The notes beneath the pieces were generated by a model. That model saw only the letters and a program-made list of their open reading frames with translations. It was not told where the DNA came from and ran no database searches. This document shows positions 32,806 to 41,386 of a stretch of 64,000 nucleotides of DNA, in pieces. Each line of letters begins with the position of its first letter. The first letter of the stretch is position 1. The translations under genes and the position numbers were made by a program. Source of the DNA: Caballeronia glathei (GTDB lineage: Bacteria > Pseudomonadota > Gammaproteobacteria > Burkholderiales > Burkholderiaceae); NCBI RefSeq assembly GCF_000698595.1, contig NZ_JFHC01000008.1, forward strand, positions 91,009-155,008. Direction: 5' to 3'.

Positions 32806-33288
32806 CTAAACGACCAGTTGCGCGCGTAGCGCCTTGACGAGGCCCTCACAGGCGTCTTCGCACTGGTCGAGCACGCGCTCGAAACCTTCGTCGCCGCCGA
32901 AGTACGGGTCGACGACGACGCGGCTGTCGTCGCGAGTCGCGAATTCCATCAGCAGACGGATCTTGTCGCGATGCTCCGGCGGGCAGATTTGCGCGAGGGC
33001 GGCGGCATTCATGTCGTCCATCGCGATCAGCAGGTCGAAACGCGCGAAATCGTCGGCGGCGATCTGGCGGCCGCGCAGCGCCGAGAGGTCGTAGCCGCGC
33101 CGCTTCGCCGCGCGCTGCGCCCTGTCGTCGGGGGGGTGACCGATGTGCCAGTCGCCCGTTCCGGCGGAATCGACGATGATCCGGTCCGCGAGCTTCGCCT
33201 GCGCCACCTGATGCAGCATCACTGCCTCGGCACTCGGCGAGCGGCAGATATTGCCCAGACACACGAAGCAGACGGCAATCGAATTCAT
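32806..33288 (-). CDS. Low-molecular-weight protein tyrosine phosphatase
   Basis: A 160-residue LMW-PTP. The P-loop C(x)5RS appears as VCLGNICRSPSAEA, with nucleophile Cys10 and Arg16. The general-acid region near residue 130 is DPYFGGDEGFE (DPY motif). Bacterial members dephosphorylate BY-kinases in capsule or exopolysaccharide control, or small phosphotyrosine substrates. No kinase or polysaccharide genes are nearby. It is upstream of iscR on the same strand, but the isc promoter lies between. Confidence 0.93.
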   Translation of the reverse strand: MNSIAVCFVCLGNICRSPSAEAVMLHQVAQAKLADRIIVDSAGTGDWHIGHPPDDRAQRAAKRRGYDLSALRGRQIAADDFARFDLLIAMDDMNAAALAQICPPEHRDKIRLLMEFATRDDSRVVVDPYFGGDEGFERVLDQCEDACEGLVKALRAQLVV

Positions 33289-33458
33289 CGGATTTCAGGT
33301 ACGGACTTGCTGCATTGCCGGGAGTGCGTCGGGGTTGAGGCCGGATCGTCCGACCCGGCCGGCCAGCCACTCCGCTCGAAACTGTCCCGAATTATACAAA
33401 GGTCGCGAAAAGCGCGCCTATTCCGACGGACCCGCAGTCGGCGCAGTGCTCACAGCGT

Positions 33459-33698
33459 TCAGAGCACGCGGGGCGCCGCGGCGACTGCCGGCATGCTGCC
33501 GGCGGGCTGCCAGTCGCCGTCGGCATCGACGAAGCCCAGCGAAATCGCGCGGGCGAACTCGGCACTCACTTCCGCGACGGTCATCTGCTCATGCGGCGCG
33601 GCGCTCGGCTGATCGGCGCCAACGGTATGCAAATAGCCGGCGAGGGCGATGGGGACGAGCATCGCGACGGGCCAGTAAGTCGATATTGTCTTTCTCAT
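33459..33698 (-). CDS. Small exported or membrane-anchored protein, function unknown
   Basis: A 79-residue protein. A hydrophobic N terminus (KTISTYWPVAMLVPIALAGYL) works as a signal peptide or anchor. The remainder contains MTVAEVSAEFARAISLGF, loosely like the short helical motif of DUF4148-type Burkholderia proteins, but the match is weak. GAGGTG lies 5 nt upstream of the ATG at 33698, supporting a real gene. Confidence 0.55.
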   Translation of the reverse strand: MRKTISTYWPVAMLVPIALAGYLHTVGADQPSAAPHEQMTVAEVSAEFARAISLGFVDADGDWQPAGSMPAVAAAPRVL

Positions 33699-33949
33699 GG
33701 GGTCACCTCAACTGCTGCTTCGCGATGGGCAAGAGGCCCATTTTGCGATTGTTGTGATTCTACGGGTTTATCCCTATCAGATTAAGACGATTGATAGCAA
33801 AGGTTCGTTGCGCTTGCGACAACAAGCTGCCCGCCAGCGCCATTCCGGCCGATAATGCCGCCCCCGGACATAAAAGCTTACAAACTTGTCGGGACACTCG
33901 AATCCGGCGGCTGTCCTAGTAAACAATCGGTCAACTCCTGTTCAGAATC

Positions 33950-34465
33950 ATGAAATTTGCAGTCGCAAGTCTCGCTGTCGTGTCGTCGGCCCTGCTGGGC
34001 GGGTGCGCCGTCTATCCCGACGGCACGCCCGCGTACGGCGGCGGCTATCCGGCCACCTACGACCCCGGCTATGGCTACTACGGCTATCCGGGCCCGGTGG
34101 TGCAGTCGGGCGTCTATATCGGCGGGGGAAGCTATTACGGCGGCCCCGGCCCGCGTTACTGGGACGACAGTCCCGGCTACCGGCACCGGCCGCCCCCAGG
34201 CGGCTGGCAGAACCGGCCGCCGGGCGGCGGTCACGGCGATCATGACGGCAATCAGGGTGGCCGGCCGCCGCAGGCGGGCGGCGGAGGCGGAAATCACGGC
34301 GGGCCGCCGCCCGCGCCGCCGCCGCAGGCTGGAGGCGGCAGGCCGCCCGCACCGGCGGCGGTCGGCGGCCCGCCGCCCGCGCGCCCCGCGCAATTGCCGC
34401 AGCCGAACATCAGCACGCCGGGCGGGCCGCCGCAGCGGCAAAATCTGGGGCGCTACGGCGGATAA
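33950..34465 (+). CDS. Gly/Pro-rich predicted lipoprotein
   Basis: A 171-residue predicted lipoprotein. The signal peptide ends in lipobox LLGGC (VVSSALLGGCAVYPDG), with the lipidated Cys near residue 19. The mature part is Tyr/Gly-rich (YGGGYPATYDPGYGYYGYPG) and then Pro/Gly/Arg-rich and low in complexity. I recognise no enzymatic domain. It could be a surface or periplasmic structural protein. A strong terminator follows. Confidence 0.72.
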   Translation: MKFAVASLAVVSSALLGGCAVYPDGTPAYGGGYPATYDPGYGYYGYPGPVVQSGVYIGGGSYYGGPGPRYWDDSPGYRHRPPPGGWQNRPPGGGHGDHDGNQGGRPPQAGGGGGNHGGPPPAPPPQAGGGRPPAPAAVGGPPPARPAQLPQPNISTPGGPPQRQNLGRYGG

Positions 34466-34501
34466 CGGCCGGCGGCGGACCGGCAGCGCTGCCGCAAAAG
34501 A

Positions 34502-34541
34502 GAAAAGCCGCGCGGGATCGACGATCCCGCGCGGCTTTTTC
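34502..34541. terminator. Bidirectional rho-independent terminator
   Basis: Near-perfect 18-bp arms (AAAAGCCGCGCGGGATCG / CGATCCCGCGCGGCTTTT) with a T5 run on the right and A4 on the left. It separates the lipoprotein gene from lutB, which converges on it. Confidence 0.9.
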
Positions 34542-34563
34542 GCGTCCGCCTGGCGCGCTCGCC

Positions 34564-35976
34564 TCAGCCGATATGCGACCGCTGCGCCTTGTACAGTTCG
34601 CGAAACGTTCGCCCGACGGGCGCCGGCATGTCGCGCGTATGGGTCCAGCCGCCGCCGAGCGGCAGGCGCGAGATCGCCTTGCGGCTGCCGCCCATCCGTT
34701 CGAGGATCCGCACTGCGAGCTTCGTGAACGTCGCGTACCAGCCCGGGTGAAGCGCGAGGAAGCCCCACATGGCAAGCGCCACGCGTTCTCCCCACGGCCT
34801 CAGGCGCCGCTCCATCTGCTTTTCGCGCAGTTTTCGCAGCAGATCCGACAGCGGAATGCCCACCGGGCACACGCTGTTGCACTCACCGCACAACGTGGCT
34901 GCCTGCGGCAGGTCGAGCGCGCGGTCGATGCCGGTATAAGCCGGCGTCAGCACCGAGCCCATCGGCCCCGGATAGACCCATCCGTAGGCGTGCCCGCCGA
35001 TCTTCTGATACACCGGACAGTGATTCATGCAGGCGCCGCAGCGGATGCAGCGCAGCATCTCCTGGAACTCGCCGCCGATGAGCCCCGTGCGCCCGCCGTC
35101 GACGAGCACGAAGTACATGTGCTCCGGGCCGTCGAGTTCGCCCGCGGCGCGCGGCCCCGTCAGCAGCGAAAAATAATTCGACGTGGTCTGCCCGGTCGCC
35201 GAGCGCGGCAGAAGCCGCATCGCAGTGGCGAGGTCTTCGAGCGTCGGCAGGACTTTTTCGATGCCCGTCACCGCCACGTGCACGCGCGGCATCACGGTGC
35301 ACATGCCCTCGTTGCCTTCGTTCGTGACGAGCGCCACCGAACCGGTTTCCGCGATCACGAAGTTGCCGCCCGTCACGCCCATGTCCGCCGACATGAAATG
35401 CGGACGCAGCACTTCGCGCGCCTCGCGGGTCATGTCGGGAATGTCGGTGAGGCGCGGCCGCCCGTGCGTCTTCGCGAAGAGATCCGCGATCTGCTCCTTG
35501 TCCTTGTGCACGACGGGCGCGATGATGTGGCTCGGCGGCTCGTTGTCATTGATCTGGAGAATGTATTCGCCCAGATCCGTCTCGATCGACTGCACGCCCA
35601 TCTCGCCGAGCACGCGGTTCAGCTGCATTTCCTCCGACACCATCGACTTCGTCTTGATCACCTTCTTCACGTCGTGCCGGCGCGCGATGTCCGCGACGAG
35701 CCGCGCCGCGTCCTGCGTCGATTCCGCGTAGAGCACCGTGGCGCCGCGCCGGGTCGCTTCGCGCTCGAAGGTGTCGAGCCACACGTCGAGATTCTCGATC
35801 GCGCGGTTGCGCCGCTCCTTCAGCGCGGCGCGCGTCTCCTCGAAATCGATCGCCGTGATCGCGCTCGCGCGGGCGCTGACGAACTTCGTCGAGAGCTTGG
35901 TGAGATTCTGCTGAAGGCGCTCGTCGGCGAGCTTGCTGCCCGCGCGCGCCTTGAACTGCATCGTCTGAACTTGCAT
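34564..35976 (-). CDS. lutB: LutB/LldF-type L-lactate oxidation iron-sulfur protein
   Basis: A 470-residue LutB (YkgF/LldF) family protein. An N-terminal LUD domain (about 70-300) is followed by two [4Fe-4S] ferredoxin motifs, CIRCGACMNHCPVYQ near residue 315 and CGECNSVCPVGIP near residue 365, and a C-terminal DUF3390-like tail. With LutA and LutC it oxidises L-lactate to pyruvate at the membrane. A short leader separates it from lutA. No LutC-type LUD-only gene follows, because the next element is a terminator. The start at 35976 has no clear Shine-Dalgarno; a second ATG is five codons later. Confidence 0.92.
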   Translation of the reverse strand: MQVQTMQFKARAGSKLADERLQQNLTKLSTKFVSARASAITAIDFEETRAALKERRNRAIENLDVWLDTFEREATRRGATVLYAESTQDAARLVADIARRHDVKKVIKTKSMVSEEMQLNRVLGEMGVQSIETDLGEYILQINDNEPPSHIIAPVVHKDKEQIADLFAKTHGRPRLTDIPDMTREAREVLRPHFMSADMGVTGGNFVIAETGSVALVTNEGNEGMCTVMPRVHVAVTGIEKVLPTLEDLATAMRLLPRSATGQTTSNYFSLLTGPRAAGELDGPEHMYFVLVDGGRTGLIGGEFQEMLRCIRCGACMNHCPVYQKIGGHAYGWVYPGPMGSVLTPAYTGIDRALDLPQAATLCGECNSVCPVGIPLSDLLRKLREKQMERRLRPWGERVALAMWGFLALHPGWYATFTKLAVRILERMGGSRKAISRLPLGGGWTHTRDMPAPVGRTFRELYKAQRSHIG

Positions 35977-36008
35977 GGGCGGTTTCTAGTGAGTAGATCA
36001 GGGGATGA

Positions 36009-36740
36009 TCAGGCGTCGCCCGCGAGTACCTGCGCGATGTGCAGCACGCGCGTCGCGGTGTCGCCGGTGCGGCGCAGGCGCCCTTCTATGTTCAGCATGC
36101 AGCCGAGGTCGCCGAGCACGACCGCATGCGCGCCGCTTTCCTTGATGTTGGCGCATTTCTCGTCGACGATCGCCGTCGAGATGTCGCCGTACTTCACCGC
36201 GAACGTGCCGCCGAAACCGCAGCAGTGCTCGCAGCCCTTCATTTCCGCGACGGGCACGCCCGCCTGGGCGAGCAGCGCGCGCGGCTGCGCCTTGACGCCG
36301 AGCTCGCGCAGGCCCGAGCACGAATCGTGATACGTCACGCCGCCCTCGCCGCCCTTGAAGACACCCGGCTCGATGCGCGCGTGGGCGACCGTCACGAGAA
36401 AATCGGTCAGCTCGAACACGCGCGGCTGCAGGCGCCCGTAGCGATTCATCAGTTCGGGGTCGTCGCGAAAGAGGTCGCCGTAATGCGCGCGGATCATGCC
36501 GCCGCACGAGCCCGACGGCACCACCACGTAGTCGAACTGCTCGAATTCGCGCAGCGTCTTTTCGGCGAGATCGCGCGCGAGGCGCCGCTCGCCGGAGTTG
36601 TACGCGGGCTGCCCGCAGCAGGTCTGCGCGGGCGGCACGACCACTTCGAAGCCGGCCTGCTCGATCAGCTTGATGACGGAGAAGCCAATCTCGGGGCGCA
36701 TCAGGTCGATGAGACAGGTGACGAACAATCCGACTCGCAT
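36009..36740 (-). CDS. lutA: LutA-type (Fe-S)-binding oxidoreductase subunit
   Basis: A 243-residue LutA (YkgE/GlpC-like) protein with two cysteine-rich CCG domains: the pattern VPPAQTCCGQPAY near residue 55 and GCEHCCGFGGTFA near residue 185, the ligands of the Fe-S cluster in this family. It starts MRVGLFVTCLIDLMRPEIG at 36740, with AAAGGAAG upstream. It is the first gene of the lut pair and diverges from the IclR-type regulator with a 188 bp gap. Confidence 0.93.
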   Translation of the reverse strand: MRVGLFVTCLIDLMRPEIGFSVIKLIEQAGFEVVVPPAQTCCGQPAYNSGERRLARDLAEKTLREFEQFDYVVVPSGSCGGMIRAHYGDLFRDDPELMNRYGRLQPRVFELTDFLVTVAHARIEPGVFKGGEGGVTYHDSCSGLRELGVKAQPRALLAQAGVPVAEMKGCEHCCGFGGTFAVKYGDISTAIVDEKCANIKESGAHAVVLGDLGCMLNIEGRLRRTGDTATRVLHIAQVLAGDA

Positions 36741-36883
36741 GGGGCTTCCTTTTTTTATTTCGTGGCGCAAACGCCCGATTATCCGCGAATAGCGCACGTG
36801 TGCGGGCCCGTTACGGAAGAAAGGGACAGAAGCAGAAAGAGGCCCCACCCGAGACCCGCATTCGCTTTTTTCACATTACGAGA

Positions 36884-36915
36884 TACAATTCTGTTTCCGC
36901 TGTTTGACGCGTCAA
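36884..36915 (+). promoter_or_regulatory. Putative IclR-gene promoter with a 12-bp palindrome
   Basis: A TACAAT hexamer (36884-36889) has a weak TTCGCT -35 at 17 bp spacing. Just downstream lies the perfect palindrome TTGACGCGTCAA (36904-36915), 13 bp before the IclR ATG. This is a plausible operator for autoregulation and for control of the divergent lutAB genes. Confidence 0.45.
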
Positions 36916-36928
36916 GCGATTTTTCACG

Positions 36929-37726
36929 ATGAGCGATACGAACCCGGAATCCAAGACGTCCATACAGGTGATCGAGCGCATGATGCGGCTTCTCGACGCC
37001 CTCGCCTCGCACACCGACCCCGTCAGCCTGAAGGAGCTTGCCCAGAGCACGGAACTGCATCCGTCGACGGCGCACCGCATCCTGAACGACATGGTGCTGT
37101 GCCGGCTCGTCGACCGTTCGGATCCGGGCACGTACCGGCTCGGCATGCGCCTGCTCGAACTCGGCAATCTGGTGAAGGCGCGTCTGTCGGTGCGCGAAGC
37201 CGCGATGCCGCCGATGCGCGAGCTGCACCGCCAGACCGGGCAGACGGTGAATCTCTCCGTGCGCCAGGGCGACGAGATCGTGTACATCGAGCGCGCGTAT
37301 TCGGAGCGCTCGGGCATGCAGGTCGTGCGCGCGATCGGCGGACGGGCGCCGCTGCACCTGACTTCGGTCGGCAAGCTTTTCCTCGCCGCCGACGAAGCCT
37401 CGCGCGTGCGCGCCTACGCGACCCGCACGGGCCTCTCGGGCCACACGCAGAACAGCATCACGGATCTCGCGAAGCTCGAGCGCGAGCTGTCGTTCGTGCG
37501 CCAGCAGGCGTGCGCGCGGGACAACGAGGAGCTGGAACTGGGCGTGCGCTGCATCGCCGCCGGCATCTACGACGACACCGGGCGGCTGGTGGCGGGGTTG
37601 TCGCTGTCGGCGCCGGCCGACCGGTTGCAGGACGCGTGGCTCAAGCAGCTGAGCCATACCGCGCTCGAGATTTCGCACTCGCTCGGGTATCGCGAGGACG
37701 CAGGAACGGATTCGCAGCAGCGCTGA
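36929..37726 (+). CDS. IclR family transcriptional regulator
   Basis: A 265-residue IclR-type regulator. The N-terminal winged helix-turn-helix has SIQVIERMMRLLDALA, then LKELAQSTELHPSTAHRIL. The C-terminal ligand-binding domain has VNLSVRQGDEIVYIERAYSE, LHLTSVGKLFLA and the ARDNEELELGVRCIAAGIYD segment typical of IclR. It is divergent from lutA-lutB, so a role in lactate-utilisation control is likely but inferred from position only. It ends at a bidirectional terminator. Confidence 0.93.
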   Translation: MSDTNPESKTSIQVIERMMRLLDALASHTDPVSLKELAQSTELHPSTAHRILNDMVLCRLVDRSDPGTYRLGMRLLELGNLVKARLSVREAAMPPMRELHRQTGQTVNLSVRQGDEIVYIERAYSERSGMQVVRAIGGRAPLHLTSVGKLFLAADEASRVRAYATRTGLSGHTQNSITDLAKLERELSFVRQQACARDNEELELGVRCIAAGIYDDTGRLVAGLSLSAPADRLQDAWLKQLSHTALEISHSLGYREDAGTDSQQR

Positions 37727-37757
37727 CGCCGTTCATCCGTTCGGTCGTCGCCAATAC

Positions 37758-37796
37758 AAAAAAGCCGGATTCATCTGACGATGAATCCGGCTTTTT
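37758..37796. terminator. Bidirectional rho-independent terminator
   Basis: Stem AAGCCGGATTCAT / ATGAATCCGGCTT with loop CTGACG, preceded by A-rich and followed by T5 sequence. It lies between the converging IclR gene and the pbpG-type gene. Confidence 0.92.
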
Positions 37797-37820
37797 CCGT
37801 TTGCGCGTGGTGGCGTCGAA

Positions 37821-38944
37821 TCAGGTCCCGCCGCCGCCCGTATCGGCACTCGTGATGTGCGGCTCGCCGGCCGTATCGAGATACGTGCGCAGGCGTCCCG
37901 CGTCGGCGAAGCGCGAATACTTGCCCGACGAGTCGAGCAGCACCATCACCACCGGGCGGCCGTGAATGTTGGCCTGCATCACCAGGCATTCACCCGCTTC
38001 GTTGATGAAGCCGGTCTTTTGCAGGCCGATATCCCACGTCGAGTTGCGAATCAGCGCGTTCGTGCTGTTGTAGGCGAGATTGCGCTTGCCCGTGAACACT
38101 TCGTAGCTGCGGTCCGTGGAGAACTTGCGGATCAGCGGATACTGATACGCGGCATTGACCATCTTTACGAGGTCGCGCGCGCTCGACACGTTCTGGCTCG
38201 TAAGCCCGGTGGAGTTCTCGAAGTGCGTGTCGGTCATGCCGAGCGACTTCGCTTTCGCGTTCATCGCGGCGATGAACCCGGGGCGCCCGCCCGAGTAATA
38301 ACGCGACAGTGCGGCGGCCGCGCGGTTTTCCGACGCCATCAGCGCGATATGGAGCATGTCCTCGCGGTTCAGCTCCGAGCCGACGGCGAGGCGCGAACCC
38401 GTGTACTTCTCGTAGTCGCGGTCTTCGTCGGTGACCTGGATCACGTCGGTGAGCGGCATGCGCGAATCGAGCACGACCATTGCCGTCATCAGCTTCGTGA
38501 TCGACGCGATCGGCACGACGGCGCGGGAATTCTTGTCGAAGAGCGTCTCCGACGTGTTCTGGTCGACGACGTAGGCGACGCTCGAACGCAGCGCGAGGCT
38601 GTCAGGCGTTTCGTGGAGACCGAAGGCCTGGCCGACCGTCTGCGGGCGCGGCTGGTACGCGACCGAATGCACCGCGCCGCGGCGGCGGCGACCTTCGCCG
38701 AGCGGCTCGGCGCGACCGTCTTGGACGCCCTCGCCGATTTCGACTTGGCCGTCGCAGGAGCGTCGGCGGTCTTGGCCGGTGCGGCCTTCTTGGCGACGGA
38801 TTTCGACGTGGCGGTCTTTGCAAAAGCCTCGCCGGGGGCTGCCGCGAAAGACGTCGCAACCGCGATCGATACGGCCACCGACATTGCGGTGCGTAGCGCC
38901 ACGCCGTGCATCATCTTCAGCGACGAAAACATTTCGGTTTTCAT
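37821..38944 (-). pseudogene. pbpG: D-alanyl-D-alanine endopeptidase (PBP7/8, pbpG type), frameshifted
   Basis: A low-molecular-weight penicillin-binding protein of the peptidase S11 family, broken by an apparent single-base loss. From ATG 38944 one frame gives a signal peptide (ALRTAMSVAVSIAVATSFAA) and a Lys/Ala-rich linker up to about KVAAAAARC. The catalytic domain, beginning HSVAYQPRPQTVGQAFG, lies in another frame from about 38672. It has the active-site STK triad (IASITKLMTAM), SENRAA (SxN) and KTG (LQKTGF). The junction is in the GC-rich run at about 38672-38692. As read, the catalytic part has no export signal. A real lesion, an assembly error and a translational frameshift are all possible. 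Confidence 0.75.
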
Positions 38945-39331
38945 TAGTGTTGTGTTCTGGGGCGGCGAGAGTACCGCCAGTGTAGTAAAGCTGCGAAATT
39001 TAAGCAATATTAAGCACTTATCGACGCTCTTTAAACCGAGTTGTAAGAATCGATTACAAACACCAATAAGGTTCGACGACCGATCGTCAAAAACGATCAG
39101 GAGCCGGAAAGCATTTCGCCGATAGCGCACCTGTCCCACAACGGCATCAGTGCATATCGGCAATTTATTCTGCAACTTGAGTGAATTGTCGGCTTCCGTG
39201 TATCCGAAAACCGTGCGTTCGTCGACGTCCGGGCAGGAAAACAGCGAAACGACTGTCGCCGAGCGGCAACGGGCATTCGACTAAGGTGAAATGTTAACGT
39301 TCCTTCAACAATTTTGGTTTACGGCGAGGTC
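38945..39331. other. AT-richer intergenic region with inverted repeats
   Basis: No gene is visible. It is markedly more AT-rich than its surroundings. It contains the inverted repeat TTGTAA-N7-TTACAA (39041-39059) and the local GACGACCGATCGTC palindrome (39076-39089). It should hold the pbpG promoter, reading left, and the 3' end of the deacetylase-family gene. Confidence 0.5.
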
Positions 39332-40288
39332 CTATAAAGCGCGGGAAATTATGCCGGCCAGCGTCCGGCTGCGCTTCCCGCATGCGCTCGCCGCGAGCTG
39401 GATCGTCTGCAGGTGCACTTCCACCGTGTCGTCGATATTGCGTCCATAGCCGCCCGCCATCGCGATCGCGACGGGCAGATCGCGCGCCGCCGCGGCCTCG
39501 AAGACGAGCCGGTCGCGCCGCGCGAGGCCGGCGAAGGTGAGACCGAGCCGGCCCAGCCGGTCGCCCGCATGCGGATCCGCGCCCGCCAGATAAATGAGGA
39601 GCGCGGGCCCGGCGCGCTCGAACATCGTCTCGAGCGCGCGTGACAGCGCTTCCGCGTAGGCGTCGTCGTCGCAGCCGTCGGGGAGCGCGACGTCGAGATC
39701 GCTCGTCTCCTTTGTAAAAGGATAGTTCGATGCGCCGTGCAGCGAGAGCGTGAACACGCTCGGGTCGTCGCGGAATATCGATGCCGTGCCGTTGCCCTGA
39801 TGAACGTCGAGATCGACGATCGCGATTTGCGCCTTCTCTCCGCCCGCTGCGAAGACAACGCCCTCGGCCTGCATCGCGCGGGCTGCGACTGCGGCGTCGT
39901 TGAAGACGCAGAACCCGGCCCCGTGCGACGCATACGCGTGATGCGTGCCGCCGGCGAGGTTGACCGCGAAGCCGTCGGCGATCGCGGCACGGCATGCGGC
40001 GATGGTCGCGCCCACCGAGCGGCGGGAGCGCTCGACCATGTTCTCCGACCACGGAAAGCCGATCTCGCGCTGCTCGTTCGCGTCGAGCGCGCCCGACGCG
40101 ACGCGCGCCACATAAGAGGCCGAGTGCGCGCGGGTGAGTTCGGCGTCGCCGGCGACCGGCGCTTCGTGCAGCGCGACGTCGCGCAACTGCGCCGCGACAC
40201 GCTCGCGCAGCATTCGATACTTCTGCATCGGAAACCGGTGCCCCGCCGGGAGCGGCAACACAAAACGGTCACTATAGAATGCTTTCAT
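39332..40288 (-). CDS. Histone deacetylase family protein (class II type)
   Basis: A 318-residue arginase/deacetylase-fold protein. The signature AGGTHHAYASHGAGFCVFND region is present as AGGTHHAYASHG, followed by the metal-binding IAIVDLDVHQGNGTA and a C-terminal GGYGRN. Bacterial members act on acetylpolyamines, acetoin-type or acetyl-lysine substrates; the substrate is not determined here. The start MKAFYSDRFVLPLPAGHRFP at 40288 matches homologues. It is divergent from the phasin gene. Confidence 0.9.
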   Translation of the reverse strand: MKAFYSDRFVLPLPAGHRFPMQKYRMLRERVAAQLRDVALHEAPVAGDAELTRAHSASYVARVASGALDANEQREIGFPWSENMVERSRRSVGATIAACRAAIADGFAVNLAGGTHHAYASHGAGFCVFNDAAVAARAMQAEGVVFAAGGEKAQIAIVDLDVHQGNGTASIFRDDPSVFTLSLHGASNYPFTKETSDLDVALPDGCDDDAYAEALSRALETMFERAGPALLIYLAGADPHAGDRLGRLGLTFAGLARRDRLVFEAAAARDLPVAIAMAGGYGRNIDDTVEVHLQTIQLAASACGKRSRTLAGIISRAL

Positions 40289-40443
40289 CAGCTCTGAATT
40301 CCTGCGCTCTCCACGCGCGATCCTAGCATCCGAACCGCCCCGGGCGCCTTGTTCCATCTTGGTGCATACGGGTTATCCCGAATCGACATCACTCCGGATG
40401 CGGGCAGATAAGTCGTTGTTTAATAAATAGATTAACCACATTG

Positions 40444-40510
40444 TGCGGCGCACAAAAAATACTTGACATCGATAGGAATGTGATTAAAATGGCTTCCATG
40501 TTGCGACGCA
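40444..40510 (+). promoter_or_regulatory. Phasin promoter flanked by two TGC-N3-GCA elements
   Basis: -35 TTGACA (40463-40468) and -10 TAAAAT (40485-40490), spacer 16 bp. TGCGGCGCA (40444-40452) lies upstream of the -35 and TGCGACGCA (40502-40510) lies near the start of transcription. Both fit TGC-N3-GCA, resembling TGC-rich sites reported for the PHB-responsive repressor PhaR. The regulator assignment is inference. Confidence 0.6.
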
Positions 40511-40603
40511 CCAATCGCACTTGCTTCATCCGGTAGCCGGAATCCCGGCCGCCGCCAAAAACCCACGACCCGCGCTGATAGGGTCGATTTTCAGGAGCGT
40601 GAT

Positions 40604-41179
40604 ATGACCCTGTTGACCCCCGAACAAATCGCCGCTGCACAAAAAGCTCAATTCGACACCCTGTTCGGCCTCACGAACAAGGCTTTCGAAGGTATCGAGA
40701 AGCTGGTTGAACTGAATCTGCAAGTCGTGAAGTCGACGCTCGCCGAAAGCCAGGAAAACACGCAACGTGCATTGTCGGTGAAGGACGCGCAGGAACTGCT
40801 CGCACTGCAAGCCAGCCTCACGCAGCCGACCGCCGAAAAGGTGCTGTCGTATGGCCGTCACCTGTATGAAATCGCATCGGCCACGCAAGCCGAATTCGCC
40901 CGCGTCGCCGAAGCTCAATACGAAGAGCAGAACCGCAAGGTGCAAACGCTCGTCGACAACGTCGCGAAGAACGCACCGGCAGGTTCGGAAACGGCTGTCG
41001 CCGTGATGAAGTCGGCCATCACCGCCGCCAACACCACGTACGAAACGGTTCACAAGGCAACGAAGCAAGCTGTCGAAATCGCTGAAAGCAACTTCAACGC
41101 AGCCGCTACGGCCGCGACGAAGGCTGCTACGCAAGCCACCGAACAAGCTACGCGTTCGGCCAAGAAGTCGGTTGCCTAA
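40604..41179 (+). CDS. phaP: Phasin family protein (PHB granule-associated)
   Basis: A 191-residue phasin coating polyhydroxybutyrate granules. It begins [20 protein letters not shown], followed by long amphipathic helices (about 15-150) and an Ala/Thr/Lys-rich tail ([14 protein letters not shown]), all typical of Burkholderiales PhaP. AGGAG lies 7 nt upstream. Its codon use is strongly biased toward highly expressed codons. A strong TTGACA/TAAAAT promoter and a terminator frame it as a single-gene unit. Confidence 0.94.
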   Translation: MTLLTPEQIAAAQKAQFDTLFGLTNKAFEGIEKLVELNLQVVKSTLAESQENTQRALSVKDAQELLALQASLTQPTAEKVLSYGRHLYEIASATQAEFARVAEAQYEEQNRKVQTLVDNVAKNAPAGSETAVAVMKSAITAANTTYETVHKATKQAVEIAESNFNAAATAATKAATQATEQATRSAKKSVA

Positions 41180-41230
41180 GCTTCTTGTCTGAAGGAAGAT
41201 CCGCTCGCCGGTCCGCCGGCGGATTGAAGA

Positions 41231-41258
41231 AAACCCGGCTTTCGCCGGGTTTCTTTTT
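41231..41258 (+). terminator. Rho-independent terminator after phaP
   Basis: Stem AAACCCGGC (41231-41239) and GCCGGGTTT (41244-41252) with loop TTTC, followed by CTTTTT. Confidence 0.9.
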
Positions 41259-41332
41259 GGGCGCGCGGTTTGTGTCGCGGTCTGTATACGTGCTGGCGCT
41301 GCGGCGCATCTCAAAACAAGCGGCCAAAAGGA

Positions 41333-41365
41333 AGCGGCGCACCCTTTTCAGGGTGCGCCGCTTTT
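41333..41365. terminator. Terminator between phaP and lpdA
   Basis: Stem AGCGGCGCACCC / GGGTGCGCCGCT with loop TTTTCA and T5 on the plus side. On the minus strand the stem is followed by TCCTTTT, so it can end the pdh transcript. Confidence 0.8.
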
Positions 41366-41386
41366 TCGTTGCGCCGCCGTCGAAGC

